A stretch of DNA of 64,000 nt from Saprospiraceae bacterium. Its GTDB lineage: Bacteria > Bacteroidota > Bacteroidia > Chitinophagales > Saprospiraceae. Below are positions 34,550 to 44,853 of this stretch, one piece after another. The notes beneath the pieces are model-generated. The model saw only the letters and a list, made by a program, of their open reading frames with translations. It was not told the origin of the DNA and ran no database searches. The position numbers and the translations under genes were made by a program. Position 1 is the first letter of the stretch, and every line of letters starts with the position of its first letter. The stretch is taken from positions 403,054-467,053 of the forward strand of contig JAHBTU010000005.1 in assembly GCA_019638455.1 (NCBI GenBank), in the 5' to 3' direction.

Positions 34550-37500
34550 ATGAAAATAACGAACTCTACTTTATTTTCGACTCGATGGACTTGGCTTGCA
34601 ATGTTGCTTTTTCTACTGGCCGCAAATGTGGAAACATCTGCCCAGTGTTCGATGGTTTGTAACAACCTCGTTCAAGTTTCTCTCAACCAAGATTGCGCCA
34701 CAGAAATTCTCCCCGACATGATTCTGGAAGGCAACGGTTGCCCGAATGGCAACTTCCAAGTGCAAGCCAGAGTCAACAACGTATGGGTGCCTGCCAACGG
34801 CAACTTCGTGGCAACCTCCGCCCACATCAATCAAACGCTGCAAGTGCGGGTGCGCGACCTCATTTCCGGCAACATGTGCTGGGGCTACATCCATGTGGAG
34901 GACAAGCTGGCCCCCGTGCTTACTTGTCAGGACATCACCTTGTCGTGCGCCATCACTACCTATACGCCCGACTATCTTTATGATGAATTAGGCATTGGTG
35001 CTGCTTATCCCGATGTGTATGAGAATTGCACCAATACCACCCAGACATACATTGACACTTGGCACGATTTGACATGTAGTGGCACTATCAATGGCTTGTC
35101 GAACATCAGCGCATACGTTCGGCGCATCTGGACGGTGGTGGATGCCAGCGGCAACGTGGCCAGCTGCACCCAATTCATCTATTTTGCTCGCCGCAATGTG
35201 TCGAGTGTGCTTTTCCCTCCCGACATCACGGTTAGTTGCGAAAACCCTGTCTCGAACCCTTCCGCGACAGGCGTTCCTTATGTGTTGGATTTCGGCATCC
35301 AGTTTCCGATTTTCCCTGCGAATACTTTTTGCGAGCTGAATGCCACTTATACCGACCAGCTGCTACCCATCTGCGATGGCTCTCATAAAATACTGCGCAA
35401 ATGGACGGTTTACGACTGGTGTTTGCCGACCGTGCTGGGTTCCAATCCGAGGGAGCACATCCAAATCATCAAGATTGAAGACAGCCAAGGGCCTGAGATA
35501 GAATGTCCAGAAGACATCACGGTGGGCACCAATCCCAACAATTGCTCCCGCGACCTCAATTTGCCTGATGTCATTGTGACCGATAATTGCTCAAGGCTCA
35601 AGACGATAGAAGCCGTGTGGCAGGTAGATGGCATTTGGAAATCGCTTTTCGGGCATTTCAGCAACTTTCCCGGCAACAACCTGTGGCATCCAGACACGCT
35701 TGGCGTGTTGGGTATAGCGAACAACCTGCCCATCGGAACCACTCTGATGACCTACATCATCACCGACGACTGCGGCAACAGCACGACTTGCACGTTCAAT
35801 ATCACGGTGGAAGACGATACGCCACCAACAGTGGCCTGCACAGCCTACACACAAGTCTCGTTGGGCGTTGACGGCATGGTTTTCATCAATGCCTCCACGT
35901 TCAATCAAGGCTCTTACGACAATTGCTCCCCGATTTTCTTCAAGGTGAGGAGGATGGACCCCAACGCCTGCCAAGCAGTCGACCGCTTCTTTGACCAAGT
36001 CAAATTCTGCTGCGAAGACATCGGCGATACCATCACGGTCATCCTGCGCGTGTACGATGTGCCAGTGCAACCGGGAGAAGTGTCGCTCGACTATGAGGAG
36101 TGGCACTCCAATGACTGCATGGTGCGTGTTTTTGTGGACGACAAGTTGAAACCCACCTGCACCCCGCCCAACAACGTGACGGTGAGCTGCGAGAACTTTG
36201 ACCCTTCACTTTGGGCTTACGGACAAGCAACCGCTACGGACAACTGCTGCATCGACACCATTATCACGACGGTCAACTACGCACTCTTCGACACGCTCTG
36301 CAACAGAGGTACCATCACGCGCACTTTCCGTGCGGTGGACTGCGGCGGGCAGACCAGCACCTGCACTCAGCGCATCGTGGTGAACTACAACCAGAACTAC
36401 TTCATCAAGTTCCCCAACGATGTCATCGTGACACAATGCGACGGCAGTGGCAACTATGGTCAGCCAGTGTTCTTTGGTGGCCAAGATTGCGAGTTGCTCG
36501 GCATCTCGCATGAAGACCAAGTTTTCACAGTAGTGCCGGATGCATGCTTTAAAATAGAGCGCACATGGACCATCATAAACTGGTGCACCTACAACCCGAA
36601 CGGTGACTGCATCATAGTGCCCAACCCCGAACCCAACCCGAACTCTCTTAGTCCTCTAAACTTGCCTGGTCCAGTGGTGTCCGCTTGTGGCACTCCATCG
36701 CCGTGGAACGCTACCATCGTGTCCGTCGCCCCCGGCCAGCCTGCCACGAACTTCTGCACCTTCTGGCAAGCCAATGCCAATTGCTACAAGTACAAGCAGA
36801 TTATCAAAATCATTGACAATCAAAAGCCTGTCATCAGCAATTGCCCTGCCAGCCCAGTAGAATTTTGCGATTTGACGGCCAACAACCCGCAATTGTGGAA
36901 CCAGTCGTACTGGTGGGATGCGGTACACAGCCTCCACGATTTGTGCGAAGGCCCTGCCGACCTGACCATCACGGCTACCGATTTCTGCTCAGGAGCCAAC
37001 ATCAATTTCAGTTACTTGCTCTTCCTCGACCTCGACGGCGACGGTTCGATGGAAACGGTGGTGAACAGCAACGACCTTCCCACCACGCCGGGAATCGTCA
37101 ACTTTGGCAATGCTGGCAACATCAACTATTCGGGTGGCACGCAGCGCGTGTTTGATGGGCGTCCTGTATCGGACAACCTCAAATATCGCTTTGCTTTGCA
37201 CCAGACCGTGAGCGGCAACTCCCGCACGGCCAGTGTGCAATGGAAAACACAAGGGCAACTGCCCACGCCCGCCAACCCATTTGGCCAGCCGGGCATCGTG
37301 CCAGAACTGCCTTACGGCACCCACAAAATCAAGTGGCAAGTGTCGGATGGCTGCGGCAATGAGCAGACCTGCGAATACATTTTCACCATCAAAGACTGCA
37401 AGGCTCCTACTGTGGTGTGCATACATGGACTAAGCGTGAATATCATGCCGACAGGCATGATTACGCTTTGGGCGACGGATTTCCTCCAATATGCCGAAGA

Positions 37501-38968
37501 CAACTGCACACCACCCACCCCGACGGTGCCGGGGCCAAATCAACTGAAGTTTGCCATTCGCAAAGCAGGCCAAGGTTCTGGCTTCCCGGTGGACGCTTTG
37601 GGCAACCCCATCGCGGACGTGACTTTCACTTGTGCAGAATTGGGTAGCCAATTTGTTGAGCTGTGGGCGCAAGACGCGGCGGGCAACGCTGATTACTGCC
37701 TGACGGAAATCATTGTGCAAGACAACAACGACAACTGCTCACCGGGGTCCCCCAAAATTGCAGGCTTCCTGAAAACAGAAATGAACGAGCCTTTGGAAGG
37801 AGCAACGGTCAATTTGCAAGGCCTTCCGCCCAACGGTGGAGCGCCAGTTGACATGACCTACATGACTGACGACTCCGGCCTCTTCTCCTTCAACAATGTG
37901 TTGCCAATGGGGTCGGACTACACGCTCACGCCACTCATGGACGATAACCCGCTCAACGGTGTCTCGACTTTCGACCTCGTGCTCATCTCCAGACACATTC
38001 TTGGCTTGGAGCCTTTCAATAGCCCGTACAAAACGATAGCTGCCGACGCGAACAAATCCAACTCCGTCACGACGTTCGACATTGTGGAAATCCGCAAGCT
38101 GATTCTTGGTCTTTACGACGAGTTGCCCAACAACACCTCGTGGCGTTTTGTGGACAAAAAATATACGTTCCCCAATCCTGCCAACCCGTTCCAAGAGCAA
38201 TTCCCCGAAATCGTTTCGGTGTCGAACATGCAGACCAGCAGCTTCAACCACGACTTTGTCTCCATCAAAGTTGGTGACGTGAACGCCTCGGCTATTGCCA
38301 ATAGCTTGATGTCGGCTGACGACCGCACCAGCAGCACCCTCTACTTCGACGTGGACGACCGCTGGGTGAACGTTGGAGAGGAAATCGAAGTGAATTTCAA
38401 GGCTGCCGAGAGAATGGCAGGCTACCAATTCACGCTGAACACGCGCGGCCTGGATGTGGTGGCGGTTGTTCCGGGCGACCGCATGACGGCCAACAATTTC
38501 GCAGTATTCCACGACGCACTCACGGCTTCGGTGGATGGCGATGCGGGCGCGTTCGGCGTGAGATTCCGCGCAACACAGTCGGGGGCATTGAGCCAGATGC
38601 TCGCGTTCAGTCACCGCATCACCCGCGCCGAGGCATACAACGAGCAAGGCGAGCGCAGCGAGGTGGCGCTTCGGTTCAACGGCCAGCAGGGCAGCGTGGT
38701 GGCAGGTGCCGAGTTTGAGTTGTTACAAAACGTTCCGAACCCGGTGAGCAGCACGACCTATATTTCGTTCAACTTGCCGGAGGCTGCCGAAGCGACGCTG
38801 ACCATCAGCAACGCCGAAGGTCGCATCGTGAAAATGGTGAAAGGTGCTTTTGCGAAGGGTCTCAACACGGTGGCACTCCATCGCGCAGACCTCGCAGCAG
38901 GCATCCTTTTCTACCAACTCGACACACCCACGCACAGCGCCACGAAAAAAATGGTGGTCGTGGAATGA
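34550..38968 (+). CDS. Large secreted dockerin-like protein with T9SS domain
   Basis: A 1472-residue protein with a signal peptide ending ETSAQ. Most of the chain (30-1080) is beta-rich, with repeated HYR/Ig-like units full of cysteines (GPEIECPEDITVGTNPNNCS, PTCTPPNNVTVSCENFDPSL, DGCGNEQTCEYIFTIKDCKA). Residues 1085-1130 are a carboxypeptidase-regulatory-like domain (IAGFLKTEMNEPLEGATVNL). Then two dockerin-type segments follow at about 1130-1188: DDNPLNGVSTFDLVLISRHI-LGL and ADANKSNSVTTFDIVEIRKL-ILGL, each with acidic/Asn calcium-loop positions and the paired helix. The type A T9SS domain ends the protein (LLQNVPNPVSSTTYISFNLP). It is followed by a strong terminator, so it is transcribed apart from the cohesin genes downstream. 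Confidence 0.85.
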   Translation: MKITNSTLFSTRWTWLAMLLFLLAANVETSAQCSMVCNNLVQVSLNQDCATEILPDMILEGNGCPNGNFQVQARVNNVWVPANGNFVATSAHINQTLQVRVRDLISGNMCWGYIHVEDKLAPVLTCQDITLSCAITTYTPDYLYDELGIGAAYPDVYENCTNTTQTYIDTWHDLTCSGTINGLSNISAYVRRIWTVVDASGNVASCTQFIYFARRNVSSVLFPPDITVSCENPVSNPSATGVPYVLDFGIQFPIFPANTFCELNATYTDQLLPICDGSHKILRKWTVYDWCLPTVLGSNPREHIQIIKIEDSQGPEIECPEDITVGTNPNNCSRDLNLPDVIVTDNCSRLKTIEAVWQVDGIWKSLFGHFSNFPGNNLWHPDTLGVLGIANNLPIGTTLMTYIITDDCGNSTTCTFNITVEDDTPPTVACTAYTQVSLGVDGMVFINASTFNQGSYDNCSPIFFKVRRMDPNACQAVDRFFDQVKFCCEDIGDTITVILRVYDVPVQPGEVSLDYEEWHSNDCMVRVFVDDKLKPTCTPPNNVTVSCENFDPSLWAYGQATATDNCCIDTIITTVNYALFDTLCNRGTITRTFRAVDCGGQTSTCTQRIVVNYNQNYFIKFPNDVIVTQCDGSGNYGQPVFFGGQDCELLGISHEDQVFTVVPDACFKIERTWTIINWCTYNPNGDCIIVPNPEPNPNSLSPLNLPGPVVSACGTPSPWNATIVSVAPGQPATNFCTFWQANANCYKYKQIIKIIDNQKPVISNCPASPVEFCDLTANNPQLWNQSYWWDAVHSLHDLCEGPADLTITATDFCSGANINFSYLLFLDLDGDGSMETVVNSNDLPTTPGIVNFGNAGNINYSGGTQRVFDGRPVSDNLKYRFALHQTVSGNSRTASVQWKTQGQLPTPANPFGQPGIVPELPYGTHKIKWQVSDGCGNEQTCEYIFTIKDCKAPTVVCIHGLSVNIMPTGMITLWATDFLQYAEDNCTPPTPTVPGPNQLKFAIRKAGQGSGFPVDALGNPIADVTFTCAELGSQFVELWAQDAAGNADYCLTEIIVQDNNDNCSPGSPKIAGFLKTEMNEPLEGATVNLQGLPPNGGAPVDMTYMTDDSGLFSFNNVLPMGSDYTLTPLMDDNPLNGVSTFDLVLISRHILGLEPFNSPYKTIAADANKSNSVTTFDIVEIRKLILGLYDELPNNTSWRFVDKKYTFPNPANPFQEQFPEIVSVSNMQTSSFNHDFVSIKVGDVNASAIANSLMSADDRTSSTLYFDVDDRWVNVGEEIEVNFKAAERMAGYQFTLNTRGLDVVAVVPGDRMTANNFAVFHDALTASVDGDAGAFGVRFRATQSGALSQMLAFSHRITRAEAYNEQGERSEVALRFNGQQGSVVAGAEFELLQNVPNPVSSTTYISFNLPEAAEATLTISNAEGRIVKMVKGAFAKGLNTVALHRADLAAGILFYQLDTPTHSATKKMVVVE

Positions 38969-38993
38969 CGTTTTTTCATGTAGCATAACGAAA

Positions 38994-39034
38994 ACAGGCG
39001 AGCGGCTTTAAGAACCGCTCGCCTGTGTTTTTTT
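38994..39034 (+). terminator. Rho-independent terminator after the dockerin-protein gene
   Basis: A perfect 12-bp stem ACAGGCGAGCGG/CCGCTCGCCTGT with a 9-base loop, followed by GTTTTTTT. Confidence 0.9.
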
Positions 39035-39242
39035 GGGGAAAAATAAATTTGCTCGGCTTAACCTTTGATTTTCAGACGGTTCAGGTAAAAAATTTACTCA
39101 TTTAATGTGAAGAGGCGTTTTTGGCCTGCTTTTTGAAAAATTGTAGGTACACTTTAATTGGCTGTCAAAAGCAGCCATTTTTTTTAATCCGCGACATCCA
39201 CAAGGTTTTACATCTTACAAGTAATCCAAACCAATTGTTTCC

Positions 39243-40052
39243 ATGAATCTTTGTGTACGCATTGCATTCATCAGCCTTTGGCTATTCCCAACATCTGCTC
39301 TTTCCGCACAAATTGGCCTCCTGCTTCCGGTAATCAACAATATAGAACCGAACGAAGTAGCCATTTTCAACGTCAGAGTGACGGGTTTCGACAGCATAGT
39401 GGGTATGCAGTTCAAGCTGTGCTGGGACCCTGAGGTGTTTGAATACGTGTCCACCAGCGGCTACAACCTCCCCGAATTGGGTGGCGAGGACTTTGGGACA
39501 TCTGAGGCACAGGATAGTGGTTGGATTCGATTGCTGTGGGACAACAGCAACTTGCTGGGTGGGGTGACGGTGCCTGATTCTACCGTGATTTTCAGGTTGC
39601 GACTGAGGGCGATTGGCCAAGTGAACGACGGCTCACAAGTTTACTTCTCGCAAGATTTCCTTACGCCTTTTGATATAGTGAAAGCCAACAGCGACAGCTC
39701 GTTGACTTCATACAACATCCATCAAGTGGCCTTGGCTCAAGGCTTTGGTGCCATTGGCTACACGGTGGCCGCCGATGAACCATCCGTCCTTGATGATGAT
39801 TCGCTCAAGATTTTTCCAAATCCTTTTTCCGAAAAAACAACGGTCAGTTTCGACCTGAAAATAAGCTCCGACGTAACCCTGCTCGTGATGGATGCCACGG
39901 GCCGCATTTTGCTTGAAAATAAGATGCCGCAGTTGCCTCCGGGTCACTATGGCACAGAAATTGCCTCCCCGCAAGTGCGGCAAAAAGGCACCTATTTCTT
40001 CACAATACGCGCCGGGATGCACACCTACACCCGGCTTCTTTCTGTGTTTTGA
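39243..40052 (+). CDS. Small secreted cohesin-domain protein with T9SS domain
   Basis: A 269-residue protein, signal peptide ending ALSAQ. Residues 25-170 have a cohesin-type jelly-roll pattern: VAIFNVRVTGFDSIVGMQFK, LCWDPEVFEYVSTSGYNLPE, then GWIRLLWDNSN, VTVPDSTVIFRLRLRAIG. The last 80 residues are a T9SS type A domain (LKIFPNPFSEKTTVSFDLKI). The same motif order (SIVGMQF; YNLPEL; W-D-NS) recurs in the three cohesin domains of the next gene, 44 bp downstream, so the two are probably one operon. The predicted partner is a dockerin, possibly the product of the gene at 34550. Confidence 0.82.
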   Translation: MNLCVRIAFISLWLFPTSALSAQIGLLLPVINNIEPNEVAIFNVRVTGFDSIVGMQFKLCWDPEVFEYVSTSGYNLPELGGEDFGTSEAQDSGWIRLLWDNSNLLGGVTVPDSTVIFRLRLRAIGQVNDGSQVYFSQDFLTPFDIVKANSDSSLTSYNIHQVALAQGFGAIGYTVAADEPSVLDDDSLKIFPNPFSEKTTVSFDLKISSDVTLLVMDATGRILLENKMPQLPPGHYGTEIASPQVRQKGTYFFTIRAGMHTYTRLLSVF

Positions 40053-40096
40053 CTGAAAAAAAATTCTTTCACCCTCATCCCTTTTCCGTGTTAAAG

Positions 40097-43000
40097 ATGA
40101 AACCGATTATCTACACCTTTACAGCAGCGATGCTGCTTGTTGCTTCTCAGGTTTTCGGCCAGGCTGTTGTGACGAACTTTACACCCGCCACGGTAGACGC
40201 CCCTGTGGGCAGTACGGTTGACCTTCAATTGAGGGTCACGAACTTCACCAACATCAACTCGATTCAGTTTCCCATTACCTACAACTCAACGGTGTTGAAA
40301 TTCGACTCCATTTTCAACGTTGCGTTGCCCGGATTCAACAATGGAAACTACAATGTTCCCAACGCTGGTGCGATAAGGGTTACATGGTTCCCAGACCCCG
40401 GTTCTTTTCCCAATGGTGTTACGGTTCCCGACAACTCCTCTATTTTCACTGTGCGTTTCACTGTGCTGGCCAATGGCACCTCTGCGGTGAACCTCGCCAA
40501 TGTGGCACCGGGAATAGAAGTGATTAAGAACAATGCGCCCGTTAACGTCAATTTCCAAAACGGCGGCTCACAGGTGACGGCCAGCGGCGGCAGCGGCAAC
40601 CCTATACAAGGGTTTGCCATCATCGCCAACACAATCTACATCCCGCAAGGCACCACAGGTTGTATGCCCGTGACGGTGAACGAGTTCAACAGCATCGTCT
40701 CCATGCAATATGCCACGCATTGGGACCCTACTATCTTGGAGTTTCAAAACACAGCGGCATACAATCTCCCCGACTTGACGGCTGCCAGCTTTGGAGGCAC
40801 ACCTCTTTCGGGTCTTCAACTGGTTGGTTGGACAGACCCCAGTGCCGCGGGCGTGACACGCGCTGACGGCACCAAGATTTACGATGTGTGTTTCAAAGGC
40901 ATTGGCCCGGTTGGCAGCAGCTCGTTGGTCACGATAGATGGGGTTGGTTTTCCGGCAGGCAGCGGCTCTGCGGAGGCTATCAACTCTTCCAGCCAAAACG
41001 TGTGGACAAGCACTTCTGGCGTAAAGGACACCATTTTCATCGTGGTGGGTGCTCCGCCACCCGGTGCGTTGATTTTTGCTGGCGGCACCGATACCGTCGG
41101 CACTGGCGAGCAAGCTTGTATTGAAGTTACAACCGAGAATTTTAATAGCATCATTTCGATGCAGTTTGGTGTGCTTTACGATGCTACTAAACTGGTGAAT
41201 GCCGTCATTACGCACAATCCGGCTGTACCCGGTTTGTCAGCGGCCAATTTTAACGCGAACACACCCGGCGAAATCAAGTTTTCATGGAGCGACCCGAACG
41301 TGGTCGGTTTGACATTGCCCTCTCCGACATGGTTGTTTACGGTTTGTTTTACCGTGGCTGCCCCAATGGGTGCGCTCATTCCTATCAACTTTGGCAGCAT
41401 CACCACATTCCCGCCCTTGACGGTAGAAGTCGTGAAGGAGCCTGACGGGCCAGTCAATCCCTTCTTCATTCCCGGACACGTGTTTGTAGGCACCCCTGTT
41501 GGGGTGAGTGCTTCCATTAATACTATTCAAAAGGCTTGCGGGGGCAGCACTGGCTCTCTGGATGCCAGCGGAACGGGCGGCGTGCCGAACAACTACAACT
41601 GGAGTGGCCCGGGTGGGTTTACCTCCAATCAGAAGACGATTACGAACTTGGCGGCTGGCACTTACACCGTCACGGTGACTTTTGTGGGCGGGCAAACGGC
41701 CACCTCAACCGAGACCCTGCAAGGTTCTCCAGCCATCACTTTCACGCAGGAAAATGTTCAAAACATCAAGTGCCATGGCGAAACCAACGGCTCCATCTCT
41801 TTGACAACGGGTGGCGGCACGCCCTCGCTCACGCTTGCGTGGAGTGGCCCGGGTGGTTTCCAGAGCAGCAACGAAGACATCACAGGGCTTGGAGCAGGTA
41901 TCTATACCTTGCTTGTGACGGACAATATAGGCTGCACATCTTCCAAGTCATACTCCATAGTTGACCCGCCCCAATTGAATTTAAACGTTGTTTCTTCTCA
42001 GAATGTCACCTGCTTCGGTGCATCGGATGGCCAAATCAATATCAACTTGAATGGGGGTACCCCGACCTTTACCTACAGATGGTACGACGCACAAGGAGAA
42101 CTGATATCAACGGTGCCAAACCCCACCAATTTGCCTCCGGGAATTTATACCCCCACCGTCACAGACATCAATGGTTGCACAGTGACCATACCCAACCCAG
42201 TCACCATCCAAGGTCCGAACAGCGCACTCACATTTGCCACGCCGATTCAAAAAAATGACTTGTTGTGTTGGGGCAGTTCAGCAGGCTCTATCAACGTCAA
42301 TATCAGCGGCGGGTGGGGCAGCTACGAAGTCGTATGGAACCCGCAACCCTATACGGGCGCAAACTTGACAAACATCCCCGGCGGCACTTACAACGGCACC
42401 ATCACCGATGCTGGCGGATGCAAGGTCACGCTTCCTCCGGTGCAAGTGATTGAGCCATCTGCCGTTATTTTGCAAGGCGTGCAGGTAGTGAACAACATTT
42501 GCGCGAACGACGGTATCGGCAGCATCTCCGTTCAGTCAATATCTGGCGGCAACGGCGGCCCGTATCAAGTGACGTGGACGGGCGGACTATCGGGCTTGAG
42601 CATCAACAACCTCGCTGGCGGTCTTTACATCCCGACCGTCACGGAACTGAATAGCACGGGTTGCACAGCGGTGCTGCCGGGCATTCAGGTGACTGAACCG
42701 GCGCCGATTGACACGAGCAATGTTTTCGTCATCGCCCCGACCACTGGCATGAACGATGGCGCTATATTCCTGAATCTCGGCGGCGGTACCGCGCCATTGA
42801 CCGTTCAATGGTCAGGGCCGGGCGGATTTGTGGCGAACACGAAAGACATCGCCAGCCTCGCGCCGGGCTTGTATATGCTTACCGTGAAAGATGCCAACAA
42901 TTGCACCTTCACAGCAACCTTCACAGTAGGCGACGGATTGGTTGCGACTGCCTCCACCACGCCCTCATGTGGCGACGATGGTTGCATCAAACTACAAATC

Positions 43001-44692
43001 GGTTCCGGCATACCGCCGTTCATCATTTCTTGGACAGGGCAAAGCAGCGGCTCAGCCGTCAATAGCAGCCTCTCTCCAGAAATATGCAATTTCGCACCCG
43101 GCTTCTACACGCTGACGATTGCGGACAATGCAGGCAATGTATTCACGTTCCCATCACCTGTTCAGGTGGAGCAAAAGCAGCCCGCAATCGTATTTAGCAA
43201 CAAAAATGACCCCACTCAGGATTTGGGTAACGGCAGCATTGGCCTTACGCCCGTGCCAGACAATATCCCCATGAGCTACAACTGGACGGGGCCCAATGGA
43301 TTCACGTCCACCTCGAATATGATTACGGGGCTTGATTCAGGGCTTTACGTTGTCACTGTCACCAACCTGAACTCCGGTTGCACGTCCGTCATTCCATTCA
43401 CGCTCGTGAGACAGTGGCCGCCCCTTGTGTTCTCAACGCCCACGACGGTCACGCCCAACTGCAACAACACGCTCGACGGCAGCATTGCTCCCGTCATCAA
43501 CGGCGGCAATCCGCCCTACATCTATGCTTGGTCAGGCCCCAATGGGTACACGGCCAACACGAAAGATATCACGGGACTTTTGCCGGGCACCTACTCTCTG
43601 ACCGTCACGGATGAAAATGGCACTACCTCGGTAGACCAGTACACGTTGGTCGCCAATTCGCAACTGGCCATATCCAATGTCAACGAAACCTCCAACTATG
43701 GCGGCTATCAGGTAAGTGGCGCCAATCAGTGCAATGGTGTGGCCAACGTGGTCATCTCGAATGCAGCCGGCACACCCTCCATATTGTGGAGCAACAACGT
43801 CACCACCATTCAAAACACCACCCTCTGCGCTGGTGCCTATTCGGTGACGGTAACAGATGGTCTGGGCTGCACAGCGGTATGGTCGGATAGCCTCACGTTC
43901 CCACCTGCCGTGACGCTCACTTCCACTGCGGTGAATGAGATTAGCTGCCATGGCGAGTGCGACGGGATTATCCGCGCCTTTGTAAACGGAGGCTTGGCAC
44001 CCTACACAGTCAGGTGGTCAACGGGTCAAGTGGACCAATTGACCGTACAAGGCGGTTTCTCGCAGGCAGTCAACCTCTGTGGTGGCAACTACTCCGTGAC
44101 GGTGACGGACAATCTCGGTGCGACCTACCAATTCGCCGTGCCGCTGCCAGAGCCGCCGCCATTGGAAGTGGTTTTTGCGAGAATCACACCCACCACGTTC
44201 AATTCCTGCGATGGCGAACTGCTCGTCGAAACACCGGGTGCCGTTGAACCCATCACCTACACTTGGTCGGGCAATCTGGGCCACAGCGGCAACACCCAAC
44301 GCGCAGAGCGCCTTTGCGCAGGTGAAATCGTTCAATTCGTGGTGTACGATGGCAATGGTTGCATAGCCATCGCCACAGACACCGTCGCATATCCACCCGA
44401 AGATTGCTTCATGGTGCGACCGGTCATCACGCCGGGTCAGCAAGATGGCAAGAATGACTTTGTCATCATCACCTGCATCGAGGTGGACCCGAACAATTCC
44501 ATTGAGATTTACAATCGTTGGGGGCAATTGGTGTTCCAAACGAAGGGATACGACAACGCCTCGAATGTGTGGCGCGGCACCAGCAAAAATGGTCAGCCAC
44601 TTGCCGAAGGGGTTTATTTTTATGTGCTCAACGTCACCAGCCCGGTTCTGGGGCCATTGCAGAAAAAAGGACACATCAATTTGCTACGCTAA
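40097..44692 (+). CDS. Three-cohesin, SprB-repeat surface protein with gliding-type C-terminal domain
   Basis: From the ATG at 40097 the protein is 1531 residues with a signal peptide ending QVFGQ. Three cohesin-like domains come first: VGSTVDLQLRVTNFTNINSI (about 28-170), TVNEFNSIVSMQYATHWDPT (about 180-320) and TTENFNSIISMQFGVLYDAT (about 330-465). SprB-type repeats fill about 475-1430, recognised by units such as KCHGETNGSISLTTGGGTP, CFGASDGQININLNGGTPTF and GLGAGIYTLLVTDNIGC. The C-terminus (about 1435-1531) is a gliding-motility-associated type B domain (VRPVITPGQQDGKNDFVIIT, YNRWGQLVFQTKGYDN). Type B proteins such as SprB need a PorP/SprF partner, and one is encoded next. The architecture suggests a surface filament or scaffold that displays cohesins. 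Confidence 0.87.
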   Translation: MKPIIYTFTAAMLLVASQVFGQAVVTNFTPATVDAPVGSTVDLQLRVTNFTNINSIQFPITYNSTVLKFDSIFNVALPGFNNGNYNVPNAGAIRVTWFPDPGSFPNGVTVPDNSSIFTVRFTVLANGTSAVNLANVAPGIEVIKNNAPVNVNFQNGGSQVTASGGSGNPIQGFAIIANTIYIPQGTTGCMPVTVNEFNSIVSMQYATHWDPTILEFQNTAAYNLPDLTAASFGGTPLSGLQLVGWTDPSAAGVTRADGTKIYDVCFKGIGPVGSSSLVTIDGVGFPAGSGSAEAINSSSQNVWTSTSGVKDTIFIVVGAPPPGALIFAGGTDTVGTGEQACIEVTTENFNSIISMQFGVLYDATKLVNAVITHNPAVPGLSAANFNANTPGEIKFSWSDPNVVGLTLPSPTWLFTVCFTVAAPMGALIPINFGSITTFPPLTVEVVKEPDGPVNPFFIPGHVFVGTPVGVSASINTIQKACGGSTGSLDASGTGGVPNNYNWSGPGGFTSNQKTITNLAAGTYTVTVTFVGGQTATSTETLQGSPAITFTQENVQNIKCHGETNGSISLTTGGGTPSLTLAWSGPGGFQSSNEDITGLGAGIYTLLVTDNIGCTSSKSYSIVDPPQLNLNVVSSQNVTCFGASDGQININLNGGTPTFTYRWYDAQGELISTVPNPTNLPPGIYTPTVTDINGCTVTIPNPVTIQGPNSALTFATPIQKNDLLCWGSSAGSINVNISGGWGSYEVVWNPQPYTGANLTNIPGGTYNGTITDAGGCKVTLPPVQVIEPSAVILQGVQVVNNICANDGIGSISVQSISGGNGGPYQVTWTGGLSGLSINNLAGGLYIPTVTELNSTGCTAVLPGIQVTEPAPIDTSNVFVIAPTTGMNDGAIFLNLGGGTAPLTVQWSGPGGFVANTKDIASLAPGLYMLTVKDANNCTFTATFTVGDGLVATASTTPSCGDDGCIKLQIGSGIPPFIISWTGQSSGSAVNSSLSPEICNFAPGFYTLTIADNAGNVFTFPSPVQVEQKQPAIVFSNKNDPTQDLGNGSIGLTPVPDNIPMSYNWTGPNGFTSTSNMITGLDSGLYVVTVTNLNSGCTSVIPFTLVRQWPPLVFSTPTTVTPNCNNTLDGSIAPVINGGNPPYIYAWSGPNGYTANTKDITGLLPGTYSLTVTDENGTTSVDQYTLVANSQLAISNVNETSNYGGYQVSGANQCNGVANVVISNAAGTPSILWSNNVTTIQNTTLCAGAYSVTVTDGLGCTAVWSDSLTFPPAVTLTSTAVNEISCHGECDGIIRAFVNGGLAPYTVRWSTGQVDQLTVQGGFSQAVNLCGGNYSVTVTDNLGATYQFAVPLPEPPPLEVVFARITPTTFNSCDGELLVETPGAVEPITYTWSGNLGHSGNTQRAERLCAGEIVQFVVYDGNGCIAIATDTVAYPPEDCFMVRPVITPGQQDGKNDFVIITCIEVDPNNSIEIYNRWGQLVFQTKGYDNASNVWRGTSKNGQPLAEGVYFYVLNVTSPVLGPLQKKGHINLLR

Positions 44693-44853
44693 TTTTTCAA
44701 GGTAGAAGTGGTTAGCGGGTTGGTTGCATGGCGCTGCGTTCGTCGCCACCAACCTGCTAATCCGAAACCTTGCCCCGCAGACGGGGCAAATGCAAGCCGA
44801 AACACATTCTCTTGTCAACCTTTACCACCTTCACGCCCAACTTTTCGATTACG